Notes: generated from the sequence alone by a model not told the origin. A stretch of DNA of 64,000 nucleotides from Timonella sp031979385 (GCA_031979385.1 DALZEF010000005.1:1-64000); one strand, 5' to 3'. Shown: positions 44,737 to 53,917, counted from the first letter of the stretch. Program-made: numbers and translations.

Positions 44737-45561
44737 TTAGCGCAGGGTCACCTGACGCGAAATGATGCCAGCGCGGGCACGACGCTCGTTTGCATCGAGT
44801 GGTTCGGTGTTCTCGATTGCTGGCTGAAGTTTCTTCCAGAACTGCGCAACCGCGTCCTGAATGTCTTCCGCCTCGGAACCACGTACGAGCTCCCACACTG
44901 GGATGACGATTCCACACGAGCGGAACGCACCGAGGAACTTCGCGCCATCGATCGAGGACTCACGCTTGGCGTGCAGGCGGGCGATGCCGTTGATGACGGC
45001 ATCCTCGTCGTACGGCATGCTCCAGCGCAGGAACTCCTTTGGACCCATGCGGCACCAGTAGGCGGAGTCAACGGTCGTGAGCTTGACGGTGTCGATCATG
45101 GAATCGGCTGCTTCATCCAGAGCACCGCGAAGTTCCGCGTTGATCTCGGCGTTCGGGTCGATCCAGTAGTCGAAATTGTCGTGGACGACGACCTCGAACG
45201 GAGCGGTCAGGTCAAGCACGTCCTGGAGACGTGGACCCGGTCCAGGCAGTTCGGAGCGAGTCAGTGGCAGGCCCGGCTCGAGTTCGAACGCGTCGAGCAG
45301 GTTCGCAGCCAGGTCACGAGACAGGTCGCCCGAACCTGCAAGGGTCTGCAGCGCGAGAATGACGGTGCCGTCCTCACGGTGCAACGCAGGAAGCTGCTCT
45401 GGGAGCGACGTCGAGATGACGAACTCACGGGAGCCGTACTCCGCAGTGGTACGAGCATTGATGGTTGCTGCTGGAACTACCTCGCGCATAGCGACGAGGT
45501 CAGCCTCTGCGGGAATTCCCTCGAAGGGGCGCAGCACAAAGTCAGTGGAAATCTTAGCCAT
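44737..45561 (-). CDS. DUF5926 family protein
   Basis: Soluble protein of 274 aa recognised as the actinobacterial DUF5926 family, no known function. Conserved stretches include FEGIPAEADLVAMREVVPAA, EVVVHDNFDYWIDP, and WCRMGPKEFLRWSMPYDEDA. ATG 45561 begins the family alignment; a longer frame adds 32 unrelated residues. Single-gene unit with its own palindromic terminator. Homologues are single-copy in many actinobacterial genomes, which suggests a core role (recalled, not tested). Confidence 0.85.
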   Translation of the reverse strand: MAKISTDFVLRPFEGIPAEADLVAMREVVPAATINARTTAEYGSREFVISTSLPEQLPALHREDGTVILALQTLAGSGDLSRDLAANLLDAFELEPGLPLTRSELPGPGPRLQDVLDLTAPFEVVVHDNFDYWIDPNAEINAELRGALDEAADSMIDTVKLTTVDSAYWCRMGPKEFLRWSMPYDEDAVINGIARLHAKRESSIDGAKFLGAFRSCGIVIPVWELVRGSEAEDIQDAVAQFWKKLQPAIENTEPLDANERRARAGIISRQVTLR

Positions 45562-45620
45562 GGGTCCAAGCCTACCGGCTTGGGCTGTCCACCAAGCGCA
45601 GGAATCCGCTGGAAGTCGGG

Positions 45621-45634
45621 GAATCGTCGGCAAT
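45621..45634 (+). repeat. TCGTCGGCAAT motif, copy 7
   Basis: GAATCGTCGGCAAT, preceded by GCTGGAAG, lies 72 bp upstream of the pgm start on the same strand. Confidence 0.5.
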
Positions 45635-45705
45635 AAAGAATCCAATTCGTGAGACATACGTGATTGGGACCACGCGCCACGTCAAGTAATGGCAAAATCG
45701 AACCT

Positions 45706-47379
45706 ATGGACCCACGTGCTGGCACACTCGCCCTCCCAGAAGACCTCATCGACGTTGATGCGCTCATCAGCGCGTACTACGACCTCACCCCGGATATCTC
45801 GGATCCGACCCAGAAGGTGACCTTTGGTACGTCCGGTCACCGTGGTTCGTCACTGGATCGGGCGTTCAACGAGGCGCATATCGTTGCGACGACCGCCGCG
45901 ATTGTTGAATACCGTCGCGGTCAAGGCACAGACGGCCCGCTGTTCATCGGCCGTGACACGCACGCGCTGTCGCTCCCCGCCTGGCAGTCGGCCATCGAGG
46001 TTTTGGCCGCCGCTGGCGTGACCGTGATGATCGATGCCCGCGACTCGTTCACCCCAACGCCCGCCGTCTCCCACGCGATTCTGCTGTTCAACGGCGCAGG
46101 TACTGCAGAGGGCGTGCGCACCACCGGACCTGGCCTCGCCGACGGAATCGTGGTCACCCCATCCCACAACCCGCCCCGTGACGGCGGCTTCAAGTACAAC
46201 CCGCCACACGGCGGACCAGCCGACTCGGATGCAACCACGTGGATCGCCAACCGCGCCAATGACATCCTCAACGAAGGATTCCGCAACGTCCCTCGCCTCT
46301 CGCTCGCGCAGGCCGAGGCCTCCGATTACGTCAAGCGGCACGACTACCTGAGCGCCTACGTTGATGACCTCGCCAACGTGCTCGACCTCGACGCGATCCG
46401 CGATGCCGGCGTGCGTATCGGCGCCGACCCACTCGGCGGTGCCGCCGTCGAATACTGGGGTGCAATCGGCGAACGTTACGGACTCGACCTGACTGTGGTG
46501 AACCCCCAGGTCGACCCTCGCTGGGCGTTCATGACCCTCGACTGGGACGCGAAGATCCGCATGGACTGCTCCTCCCCTTACTCCATGGCATCGCTCGTAG
46601 AGAAGGTTCGCGGCTCCGATGCGTTCGACATCGCAACCGGTAACGACGCCGACTCCGACCGCCACGGCATTGTCACCCCGGACGCTGGCCTGATGAACCC
46701 GAACCACTACCTCGCGGTCGCGATCAACTACCTGTACTCCGGCGCGCGCCCCGACTGGAATCCCAACACCACGATCGGCAAGACTCTCGTGTCCTCTGCG
46801 CTCATCGACCGGGTCGCCGGTGGATTGGGCCGGGAGTTCATCGAGGTTCCCGTCGGCTTCAAATGGTTCGTGCCCGGTCTGCTCGATGGCTCGGTTGGGT
46901 TTGGTGGCGAGGAGTCCGCTGGCGCGTCCTTCCTGCGAAAGAACGGCACCGTCTGGTCGACCGACAAGGACGGCCTGATCCTCGCTCTGCTCGGCTCCGA
47001 GATCATCGCCAAGACCGGCAAGTCGCCGTCGCAGCACCACGCCGAGTTGGTGGAACGGTACGGCGAGTCCTGGTACGCCCGCGTCGACGCCCCGGCCTCG
47101 CTTGAGGAGAAGGCAACTCTGTCCAAACTGTCGCCTTCGCAGGTCACCGCGACCTCGCTGGCTGGCGATCCGATCACCGCTCGCCTCACGGAGGCTCCCG
47201 GCAACGGCGCGGCGATTGGCGGCCTGAAGGTCACGACCGACAACGCGTGGTTCGCGGCCCGCCCGTCCGGCACCGAGAACGTGTACAAGATTTACGCGGA
47301 GTCGTTCGTTTCCGCCGCGCACCTCAAGCAGGTGCAGGAATCAGCGAAGCAGGTCGTGTCCGAGGCGCTCGGTTCCTAG
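45706..47379 (+). CDS. pgm: Phosphoglucomutase, alpha-D-glucose phosphate-specific
   Basis: Cytoplasmic enzyme interconverting glucose 1-phosphate and glucose 6-phosphate, 557 aa, the length of E. coli Pgm. The substrate loop near the N-terminus is TFGTSGHRGSS. The phosphorylated Ser153 is in VVTPSHNPPRDGG. The metal loop is NDADSDRHG (Asp314, 316, 318), the sugar loop GGEESAGAS, and the phosphate site RPSGTENVYK. ATG 45706 is chosen because an upstream ATG adds unconserved residues. It links the imported sugars to glycolysis and polysaccharide synthesis. Single gene with a strong terminator. Confidence 0.97.
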   Translation: MDPRAGTLALPEDLIDVDALISAYYDLTPDISDPTQKVTFGTSGHRGSSLDRAFNEAHIVATTAAIVEYRRGQGTDGPLFIGRDTHALSLPAWQSAIEVLAAAGVTVMIDARDSFTPTPAVSHAILLFNGAGTAEGVRTTGPGLADGIVVTPSHNPPRDGGFKYNPPHGGPADSDATTWIANRANDILNEGFRNVPRLSLAQAEASDYVKRHDYLSAYVDDLANVLDLDAIRDAGVRIGADPLGGAAVEYWGAIGERYGLDLTVVNPQVDPRWAFMTLDWDAKIRMDCSSPYSMASLVEKVRGSDAFDIATGNDADSDRHGIVTPDAGLMNPNHYLAVAINYLYSGARPDWNPNTTIGKTLVSSALIDRVAGGLGREFIEVPVGFKWFVPGLLDGSVGFGGEESAGASFLRKNGTVWSTDKDGLILALLGSEIIAKTGKSPSQHHAELVERYGESWYARVDAPASLEEKATLSKLSPSQVTATSLAGDPITARLTEAPGNGAAIGGLKVTTDNAWFAARPSGTENVYKIYAESFVSAAHLKQVQESAKQVVSEALGS

Positions 47380-47395
47380 CGTTTTGGTGTCGAAA

Positions 47396-47424
47396 AAGGG
47401 CCACCGGATAATCCGGTGGCCCTT
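47396..47424 (+). terminator. Terminator of pgm
   Basis: Stem AAGGGCCACCGGAT and complement with a very short loop, 17 bp past the stop. Confidence 0.8.
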
Positions 47425-47525
47425 AAGCACGAGAGTAGCCACGGCGATACCGCTGAACTTTTTCATGGTGACTCGTTTCAACACCAAACCACCGACCAAA
47501 ATCGAGCACTCGCGGTCAACCAGCC

Positions 47526-47539
47526 GGATCGTCGGCAAT
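47526..47539 (+). repeat. TCGTCGGCAAT motif, copy 8
   Basis: GGATCGTCGGCAAT between pgm and the convergent methyltransferase gene, 40 bp before a 63-bp palindrome. Confidence 0.5.
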
Positions 47540-47578
47540 CTAATAACTGCTACCGGCGCACTCGCACCGCTTCTTCTC

Positions 47579-47641
47579 CTTTGAGAGTGCACTAGTCCGC
47601 ACTCTCAGTACGTGAGAGTGCACTTTTGGTAACTCTCAAAG
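47579..47641. terminator. 63-bp nested palindrome
   Basis: Outer arms CTTTGAGAGT/ACTCTCAAAG enclose an inner perfect palindrome (GCACTCTCA-GTACG-TGAGAGTGC). It ends 8 bp before the methyltransferase stop. Probably terminates both converging genes. Confidence 0.65.
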
Positions 47642-47648
47642 TATGGCG

Positions 47649-48506
47649 CTAGTTCTTACGGGCCACCACGGTAAACGTACACGGCACAGCCGCCCGCAGA
47701 GCGCCCGGCCACGCAAAGTTGCCATCCGGCAGGCGTTCCATCTCCTTCGAGAACTCCCACGGCAGCGTGTCGCCCTCGTAGAATGCCTCGATGGTCAGTC
47801 CCGCCGCGATCAGCGAGTTGATGATCTCGGCGGTTGAATGCGGGAACTCGTACGTCCGCGTCGAGGTGATAGTGCCGCCACCCGTGTAGGTTTCGTCCGA
47901 GTCCCAGCTCTGTGCGTACCCGTTCTCAAAGTAGCGGTAGCGCACCACCGGCGGGAACGTCTGATCGTCGAGCGCGTACAGGCTCGGGTGCCCGTCACGG
48001 ATATAGAACAGTCCGCCGTCCCGTAGCAGTTCAGCGACCTGCTGCGCCCATTTCTCCAAGTCTTTCAGCCATCCGATAGCACCGATTGACGTGTACACGA
48101 CATCGAATTGCTTTGCGACGAGCCGGGCGCTTTCCAGCACATCGCCCTGCACCCAGGTGGCTGGGAGAGTCAGTTCCTGCGCGAACGCCTCCGCAGCATC
48201 GAGCGCTGGCTGGGAAAAGTCCACGCCGGTAACGCGTGCGCCAAGTCGAGCGAAGGATAGCGTGTCGGTTCCAATGTGACACTGCAGGTGCACTAGGTCG
48301 AGACCGTCAACGGTGTGGCCCAAATGCTTTTCAAGATATGGGCGATCGTAAGCGACCACACTCGAAATATGGTGTGGGTCGTCCCTAAATGCGTTCAGTC
48401 CATAAGCCTCCACATGGATGGCTACGCGTTCGTTCCAATTGGCCAGGTTTGCGGCGCGGGCGTCTTCCCACGTGATGTCAACGTTTTCGCTGTCTAGTTC
48501 TTCCAT
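47649..48506 (-). CDS. Class I SAM-dependent methyltransferase
   Basis: Cytoplasmic methyltransferase, 285 aa. SAM motif I is LVHLQCHIGTDTLSFARLGA followed by VTGVDFSQPAL; motif II is FDVVYTSIGAIGWL. The N-terminus (NLANWNERVAIHVEAYGLN) is typical of UbiE-like uncharacterised methyltransferases. ATG 48506 starts the alignment. Substrate unknown. It stands alone between palindromic elements. Confidence 0.88.
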   Translation of the reverse strand: MEELDSENVDITWEDARAANLANWNERVAIHVEAYGLNAFRDDPHHISSVVAYDRPYLEKHLGHTVDGLDLVHLQCHIGTDTLSFARLGARVTGVDFSQPALDAAEAFAQELTLPATWVQGDVLESARLVAKQFDVVYTSIGAIGWLKDLEKWAQQVAELLRDGGLFYIRDGHPSLYALDDQTFPPVVRYRYFENGYAQSWDSDETYTGGGTITSTRTYEFPHSTAEIINSLIAAGLTIEAFYEGDTLPWEFSKEMERLPDGNFAWPGALRAAVPCTFTVVARKN

Positions 48507-48582
48507 GGGTCCAAACCTATAGAGGTGCAGCAGGTCTGGGCCAGTTATTTGTTGCTCCTGCACCGCTCCTCTCTAGGTCCAT

Positions 48583-48645
48583 TGTTTCGGTTCTGTCGGC
48601 ACTGTTCCGGTTTTATGTGGCAACAGTGCCGACAGAACCGAAACA
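48583..48645. terminator. 63-bp palindrome, family B copy 2
   Basis: Near-perfect palindrome with 24-bp arms (beginning TGTTTCGGTTCTGTCGGCAC). It is a relative of the palindrome at 13286, sharing TGTT.CGG..TGT.TCGGC.CTGTT. It lies upstream of the methyltransferase gene and downstream of the exporter operon. Confidence 0.6.
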
Positions 48646-48672
48646 TCGCCTGAAGTTGTACGTAATAAACGC

Positions 48673-48707
48673 GAGCCGGGGCTGGATGGCCCCGGCTCGT
48701 CGCCAAT
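48673..48707. repeat. Hairpin overlapping TCGTCG motif, copy 9
   Basis: Stem GAGCCGGGGC/GCCCCGGCTC at 48673-48698. The motif GGCTCGTCGCCAAT (48694-48707) starts inside the right arm. On the minus strand it is just past the permease stop at 48739 and could terminate the exporter operon. Confidence 0.65.
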
Positions 48708-48738
48708 CAAATTTGCTCACACAACACGAGCACCGAAA

Positions 48739-49962
48739 CTAGCCTGCTGCGCGCATCGCCTCGATCGGCTTGATGCGGGTCGCCACGAGACCCGGAATCA
48801 GTCCCGCGAGCGCACCGATGATTGTCGCCACAACCAGACCCGTCACCGCAGCGCCGGTCGGGAACGGTGGAGGATTCTCGATGGGCATCCCCATGAGTTC
48901 CTCCACGATCGGGAACTGGCCCACCACGATCACCGCGAGCAGGACCCCGATGAACCCAGCCATGAACGTCGCCACCACGGATTCCATCATGATCGAGAAG
49001 AACACTCGCCCCGTTGTCGCACCGAAGGCCCGACGGATACCGATCTCGCGAATACGCTGCTGTACCGTCACGAGCGAGATGTTCACGAGCGACAAGGCGC
49101 CAATCGCAAGAATCAGAGTCCCGATTCCCAACACGATCGTTTGGAACGTGTCCATGAAATTGTCCTGCTCGCCCATCATGTCCTGGTTGTTCCACGCCTC
49201 AATGCCCCAATCATCGGAGACATACGGCTTGAAATACGCCTTCGCCGCGTTGGTGGCTTCCTCGACGGCGTTTGGTTCGAGCCACATCTCCAGTTGCGGG
49301 TACAGACTACTCATCGCGTTCGCGTCAGCTGCAAACATATGGACATACGAGTCCCACAGAATATGGATGCGCGGCGTGTCCCCGTCCCACTCGTCAGGGA
49401 CGACTCCGATCACCACAAGGTCATGGTTGCGATCAGTGCCCGAGATAGCGATCTTAGGCTGCACGGACAGGTCTCGCGGAGTTCCCGTCTGCTGCAAGTA
49501 GGCCTCGTTCACCACGATCGCGGGAGCAAGACGCTGTGTGTCTCCCGGACCGAACCAAGCACCCGACAGCACCTTGAGGTTATGAATGTCCTTGTAGGCA
49601 TGATCGATGACCCGGATTTCGCTCTCCAGTTGACCCGAATCGGTGATAAGTGTATTCCATGAATAACTGAGACGGCTTGAGTAGGCGACCTGGAAACGTT
49701 CCGCGAATGCCTTCATCGCTTCGGGAACTTCCTTCATGCCCCGCTCCGTGGAAGCATTGACGTTCACCGTGAGCATTGCGTCGCGGCCGTTCCACTTCTG
49801 CGTGAGTTCTGTGTTCGCTTGGCCGAGCATCTGCCCGATTGCGAGAACCGAGGTCATCGCGGCAACGGCCACCGCCACGCCCACGAGCGACAACAGTACG
49901 CGGAGCTTGTGGATACGCAGTTCGTCCCACGCCTCGATCAGGGAGCCGACGAGTACGCTCAT
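48739..49962 (-). CDS. MacB-like ABC transporter permease
   Basis: Permease subunit of a tripartite-type exporter, 407 aa. N-terminal helix (LRVLLSLVGVAVAVAAMTSV), a large extracellular MacB_PCD domain (about 45-260), and three C-terminal helices of the FtsX domain with QRIREIGIRRAFGATTGRV. The last gene of a three-gene operon, overlapping the ATPase gene by 4 nt. As the organism has no outer membrane, the complex would export peptides, lipids or drugs across one membrane. Substrate unknown. Confidence 0.9.
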   Translation of the reverse strand: MSVLVGSLIEAWDELRIHKLRVLLSLVGVAVAVAAMTSVLAIGQMLGQANTELTQKWNGRDAMLTVNVNASTERGMKEVPEAMKAFAERFQVAYSSRLSYSWNTLITDSGQLESEIRVIDHAYKDIHNLKVLSGAWFGPGDTQRLAPAIVVNEAYLQQTGTPRDLSVQPKIAISGTDRNHDLVVIGVVPDEWDGDTPRIHILWDSYVHMFAADANAMSSLYPQLEMWLEPNAVEEATNAAKAYFKPYVSDDWGIEAWNNQDMMGEQDNFMDTFQTIVLGIGTLILAIGALSLVNISLVTVQQRIREIGIRRAFGATTGRVFFSIMMESVVATFMAGFIGVLLAVIVVGQFPIVEELMGMPIENPPPFPTGAAVTGLVVATIIGALAGLIPGLVATRIKPIEAMRAAG

Positions 49963-50666
49963 GCGAGTACCTCCCGAGCACTGTGAACGAGGTGCAGCAT
50001 GCCGTCTGCGAGCGCGTACTGGGTGTCTGCCTTCTCCGCGATCGACAGATCGTGCGTGATCACGATAAGTGCCGCGTTGTTCTGGTGTGCCACGTCCTGC
50101 AGTGTTGCCATGATGTGCGCGCCCGTCTCGACGTCGAGCGCGCCGGTCGGCTCATCGCAGAGGATCACTGCCGGGTTGCGCACGAGTGCGCGGGCGATTG
50201 CGACGCGCTGCTGTTCACCACCCGAGAGTTGTCCGGGCATTGACTCGAGTCTCTGTTCAAGTCCGACCCGGGTCAGGCCAGCCTCCGCGATTGAGTTTCG
50301 CCGCCAGAACTGGCTTCCTTTTCCGTAGAAGAGTGGAGCCGTGACGTTCTCGAGGGCGTTGCGCTTGGGAAGCAGGTTGAACTGCTGAAACACGAACCCG
50401 AAGGTGTTGCCGCGCAGTCTGGTACGGCGTCGTTCGCCCATGCCATACACGTCAACCCCGTTCAGGTGATAGGTTCCGGTATTGGCTTTGTCCAGCATCC
50501 CGAGGATGTTGAGGAGGGTGGTCTTTCCGGTACCGGACCGCCCAACGATCGACACATACTCGCCCTGCTCGACCTCAAGGTTGATGTCCCGCAGGATGTG
50601 CAGCGGTGAGCCGTCGGCGAGGGATACCGTGCGCGTGATGTTGCGCAGCGAGATCAACGAGGTCAC
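49959..50666 (-). CDS. MacB/LolD-like ABC transporter ATPase
   Basis: ATPase of the exporter, 235 aa. Walker A GRSGTGKTT, Q-loop QQFNLLP, signature LSGGEQQR, Walker B AVILCDEPTGALD, switch His in VITHD. It overlaps the adaptor gene by 4 nt upstream and the permease by 4 nt downstream, so the three proteins are likely made in fixed ratio. Confidence 0.93.
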   Translation of the reverse strand: MTSLISLRNITRTVSLADGSPLHILRDINLEVEQGEYVSIVGRSGTGKTTLLNILGMLDKANTGTYHLNGVDVYGMGERRRTRLRGNTFGFVFQQFNLLPKRNALENVTAPLFYGKGSQFWRRNSIAEAGLTRVGLEQRLESMPGQLSGGEQQRVAIARALVRNPAVILCDEPTGALDVETGAHIMATLQDVAHQNNAALIVITHDLSIAEKADTQYALADGMLHLVHSAREVLA

Positions 50667-51700
50667 CAGATCATGCCTTCTTCCTCAGGGTTGAGTTCCT
50701 CCATGTTTCCCGGAGCGAACTGCCTGATGGAATCGCCCTGTTCGAGTCCCTCAACGACCTCGATCATCTCGCCGTCGGACAATCCAAGTTTGATGTCGCG
50801 CTCGACTTCCTCGCCTGTGGCTGGATCGATGACCCACACGCGTCCGGTCTCCAGAACACCCTGAACGGCTGTGATCGGTACAGCGACGACGCCCTTGGCT
50901 TCACCGGAAAGGACGGTCATGGTTCCGGTGAGTCCGGCGAAGAGACGCACCTTCTTCGGCGCTGGGCAACGCATCTTGACCGCTGTCGTGCTGTCGTTCT
51001 GTGCTTGCCCCTCGTAGCCGTAGAAGTCCTCGCCGCTGTCGTCTTCCGGGTTGGGTTCAACGGCGATGACGTCATTTCCAATGGCAAGCTTCTTGCATGT
51101 GAATGGGGCGGGCCCGCCGTCGAGTTTCACCTCTGCCTTCTTTGGGTCGTCAAGCAGGCGGTAGCGGTCCTGGGGGCTCAGATCGCCCTCGACTGACAGG
51201 GTCTGCGGGGCAACGCTGAAGACAACGGTCGTTTTGGTCACCTCATCATCGAGTTCAACGACGTACTTGAGTTTTCCGGCGAGTGGAGCGTGCAGTGTCT
51301 GCCGTGTGAACCGCCCGGTATCTGCTGGTTCGATGACGTTTCCGTCCTCGTCCTCACGTGCCTGGCTCATAATCGGCTTGCGGATCTCCGCGATGGGCTG
51401 CCCCTCGATGACGTCTGCGCCGTTTGGCACTGCCCAATAGCCGAGGTATCCCTCTGAACCGGCCTTCACCTCAACGCTTGGGTCTGTCACAACAGTTGCG
51501 GTCACCTCAACGTTGTTGACGATATCTGCGGTCTCGACTGTATATGTGGGTGCCGAGAAATCACTTGTGGGAATGAGCCCATCGTCAGCATTCTGAGCCT
51601 GCGGTGTGGAAAGGAAAGCTATTTTTACGAGGGCCCCTGCGATGATCGCCCAGATGACGATCCTGATAGCCGGGAAGACAATCTTGGTCCAAACGGTCAC
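50663..51700 (-). CDS. HlyD/MacA-like periplasmic adaptor-type protein
   Basis: Membrane-fusion-like protein of 345 aa. An N-terminal membrane anchor is followed by an extracellular part with a beta-barrel/biotinyl-lipoyl pattern: YTVETADIVNNVEVTATVVT, then GSEGYLGYWAVPNGADVIEG, and a C-terminal GVLETGRVWVIDP / EVVEGLEQGDSI that matches MacA-type membrane-proximal domains. In Gram-positives such adaptors accompany MacB-like exporters. First gene of the operon. The alpha-helical hairpin is short or absent. Confidence 0.87.
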   Translation of the reverse strand: MTVWTKIVFPAIRIVIWAIIAGALVKIAFLSTPQAQNADDGLIPTSDFSAPTYTVETADIVNNVEVTATVVTDPSVEVKAGSEGYLGYWAVPNGADVIEGQPIAEIRKPIMSQAREDEDGNVIEPADTGRFTRQTLHAPLAGKLKYVVELDDEVTKTTVVFSVAPQTLSVEGDLSPQDRYRLLDDPKKAEVKLDGGPAPFTCKKLAIGNDVIAVEPNPEDDSGEDFYGYEGQAQNDSTTAVKMRCPAPKKVRLFAGLTGTMTVLSGEAKGVVAVPITAVQGVLETGRVWVIDPATGEEVERDIKLGLSDGEMIEVVEGLEQGDSIRQFAPGNMEELNPEEEGMIW

Positions 51701-51850
51701 GGTCTACTCCTTCAGATTCTTCTGAAGATTACCCGTTATCGCTGGTCAGCGGCATCATCCCTGGGGTTGATATGACGGGCGCGCCCGTAGTACTGGAGGG
51801 TGACGGGCTAAAGTCCCTGATACACCCAAAAGGACAGTTTGGTTATGAAC

Positions 51851-52174
51851 TTACTGGTTGGACGCGAGCAGATCCTGGTAGACCGGGTTACGTTCGATGT
51901 ACTTGGCGATGAACGGGCAGATCGGGTCAACCGTCGCGCCGATCTTTCGAGCCCATGAGAATGCCTCGGACGCGAGTTCCGAGGCGATGCCTCGGCCACC
52001 GAACTCAGGCTTGACAACAGTGTGTGGGATCGCCAGGACCTTGTTGAACAGTCCCTGCCCGCGCAACTCGTACTCGAGGTACCCAGCCTCAACTCCGTTG
52101 TCCATGCGAGCCACGAACCGGTTGCTCTCCTCGACCTGAATAATCTCGTAGCCTTCAATCACACCATCAGCCAT
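51851..52174 (-). CDS. Small GNAT-family (YidJ/Gcn5-related) acetyltransferase
   Basis: 107-aa protein of the short acetyltransferase group (PF14542-like). The acetyl-CoA loop is HTVVKPEFGGRGIASELASE. The typical end is present: VDPICPFIAKYIERNPVYQD. The start at 52174 (ADGVIEG) has no strong ribosome site. Target unknown; small members may acetylate proteins or act as scaffolds. Monocistronic, divergent from the MFS gene. Confidence 0.88.
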   Translation of the reverse strand: MADGVIEGYEIIQVEESNRFVARMDNGVEAGYLEYELRGQGLFNKVLAIPHTVVKPEFGGRGIASELASEAFSWARKIGATVDPICPFIAKYIERNPVYQDLLASNQ

Positions 52175-52287
52175 GATGCACCCACCAATCAGTTAACAAA
52201 GTTCACCTAGAATTCCATCGTGCCATATTCGGCCTAAAACAGCGGTTCCATGCGCCAGAACACCTTGGACGGTGCCGCACATCACCG

Positions 52288-52316
52288 TTACAAAACTGCG
52301 AATAGTGAGACACTAG
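52288..52316 (+). promoter_or_regulatory. Possible promoter of a leaderless MFS transcript
   Basis: TTACAA (52288-52293) and CACTAG (52311-52316) have a 17-bp spacer. Transcription would start at or near the GTG at 52321, which has no usable ribosome site. Confidence 0.35.
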
Positions 52317-52320
52317 AAGG

Positions 52321-53721
52321 GTGTTTCATGAATCTTCAACTACCGAAGACTCGTCTGCTGAAACCGCGACCAAAACTTCGCGCAACCCGTACGCAGTAGT
52401 CTATTCAATTCCCGGCGCCAGGAACTTCTCGATCTCTGGCGCATTCGCTCGTTTCCCCATGTCCATGGTGGGTATCGGCATCATCTTGATGATCGAGGTG
52501 CTGTACAACTCGTACGCCCTTGGTGGCAAGGTCTCTGCCGCGTATGTCATCGCCCAGGCGATCTGTTCACCGCAGATCGCCAAGCTCGTGGACCGGTACG
52601 GGCAGGCGCGCATCATGCGCCCGTTCATCGTCGTGTCTAGTGTGTCGCTGTCCGCTCTCGTGCTCTCCGCGCTAACGCATCAGGCGCACTGGATGCTGTA
52701 TCTGTTTGCGATTCTGACCGGTGCCACCATTGGTGCGGTGGGCGCTATGGTCCGCGCCCGCTGGTCACATGCGGTGAGTAACCCTCGCGACCTGCACACG
52801 GCCTATTCGCTTGAGTCGGCAATCGACGAGATGATCTTCGTGATCGGCCCGATCGCCGCTACGGTTCTTGCGACGTCGGTTTCGCCGTGGGCTGGCCTCG
52901 TGGTCCCGATCGTGCTGATGGTGGTTGGCGGGTTCTGGTTCTTGGCTCAAAAGGACACGGAACCTCCGGTCATCAAGCCTGTGCTTGGCGAGAAGGTACC
53001 GACGGTTCTGCGCAATCCCGCGGTTATTGCCGTTATTGCGGTGTTCATCTGCACCGGCGTTATCTTTGGTGCCGCTGATGTTGCAACCATCGCTTTCGCT
53101 GAGGAGCAGGGCAACAAGGGCTTGGCTGGTGTGGTCCTCGGTGTGTTCGCGCTGGGTTCATGCATCTCCGGTTTGCTCTATGGCGCACGTCAGTGGGGTT
53201 CCGCGCTGTGGAAGCGGTTTGTCGCGGGCATCGTCGCCCTCGGTGTCATGGTCTGCCTCTTCTTCGTGGCCACCAACCTGTGGATGCTCGCAGCAACCAT
53301 GTTCCTCGCTGGTTTCGCGATCTCCCCCACCTTGATCAACGGCAACAACGTCATTCAACTTGTGGTTGCCCCACGCCAGTTGACCGAGGGGCTTACCTGG
53401 GTTGGTACGGCGCTCGGTGTTGGCGTCTCGCTCGGTTCGTCCGTTGCGGGGGTCCGCATTGACGAGGCCGGGGCACACTCCGGTTTCTCCGTTGTGGTGA
53501 TCGCCGGTTTGGTTCAGGTCGTCATCGCATTGGCTGCAATGCGTACGTTCCGCACGCGCACCACCACGCACCAGATTCAGGAGGTCCCCACCGTGGATTT
53601 GCTTGACGACGAGTCGGCGGTTCAAGAGGCCACCGCACTTTCCAGCACGATTGCCCCGGCATCGACCATTGCCGCGACAGACATTGCCACGGATCTGATC
53701 AACAAGAAGTACATGAAATAG
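52321..53721 (+). CDS. MFS transporter
   Basis: Major facilitator with 12 predicted helices, 466 aa. The loop 2-3 signature appears as VDRYGQARIMRP. The N-terminus (ARNFSISGAFARFPMSMVGI) matches a family of actinobacterial efflux-like MFS proteins. The C-terminal tail of about 50 residues is acidic and Thr-rich. GTG 52321 directly follows AGAAGG, too close for a ribosome site, so it may be leaderless. Substrate unknown. Followed by a strong terminator. Confidence 0.88.
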   Translation: MFHESSTTEDSSAETATKTSRNPYAVVYSIPGARNFSISGAFARFPMSMVGIGIILMIEVLYNSYALGGKVSAAYVIAQAICSPQIAKLVDRYGQARIMRPFIVVSSVSLSALVLSALTHQAHWMLYLFAILTGATIGAVGAMVRARWSHAVSNPRDLHTAYSLESAIDEMIFVIGPIAATVLATSVSPWAGLVVPIVLMVVGGFWFLAQKDTEPPVIKPVLGEKVPTVLRNPAVIAVIAVFICTGVIFGAADVATIAFAEEQGNKGLAGVVLGVFALGSCISGLLYGARQWGSALWKRFVAGIVALGVMVCLFFVATNLWMLAATMFLAGFAISPTLINGNNVIQLVVAPRQLTEGLTWVGTALGVGVSLGSSVAGVRIDEAGAHSGFSVVVIAGLVQVVIALAAMRTFRTRTTTHQIQEVPTVDLLDDESAVQEATALSSTIAPASTIAATDIATDLINKKYMK

Positions 53722-53737
53722 GGCAGTTCTCCCTGAG

Positions 53738-53770
53738 GGGTGTTGTGCGCCCAGCGCACAACACCCTTTT
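53738..53770 (+). terminator. Terminator of the MFS gene
   Basis: Stem GGGTGTTGTGCGC with complement and a run of T, 17 bp after the stop. Confidence 0.85.
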
Positions 53771-53792
53771 GCTTTCCAGCAGGTCCACACCA

Positions 53793-53855
53793 ATGGGCTA
53801 TTTTTGGCCCAGGTATGCACAAAAAGTCAGTGCATCCGGACTATTTTTAGCCCAT
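53793..53855. repeat. 63-bp palindromic element, family A copy 2
   Basis: Outer arms ATGGGCTA/TAGCCCAT are perfect, with T-runs just inside and an inner ATGCAC...GTGCAT stem. Same ends and length as copy 1 at 1252. It follows a normal terminator, so a second terminator seems unnecessary. Confidence 0.6.
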
Positions 53856-53917
53856 CGGGTGGCAGCCACCCATCGACTCAGCCACCCAACGAAGGTGGGT
53901 TGCGGCTGGAAACAGCC

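Noticed and set aside
45850..47322. 490-codon open frame opposite pgm
   Set aside because: Pgm motifs fix the real strand and frame; this one is a GC-driven shadow.
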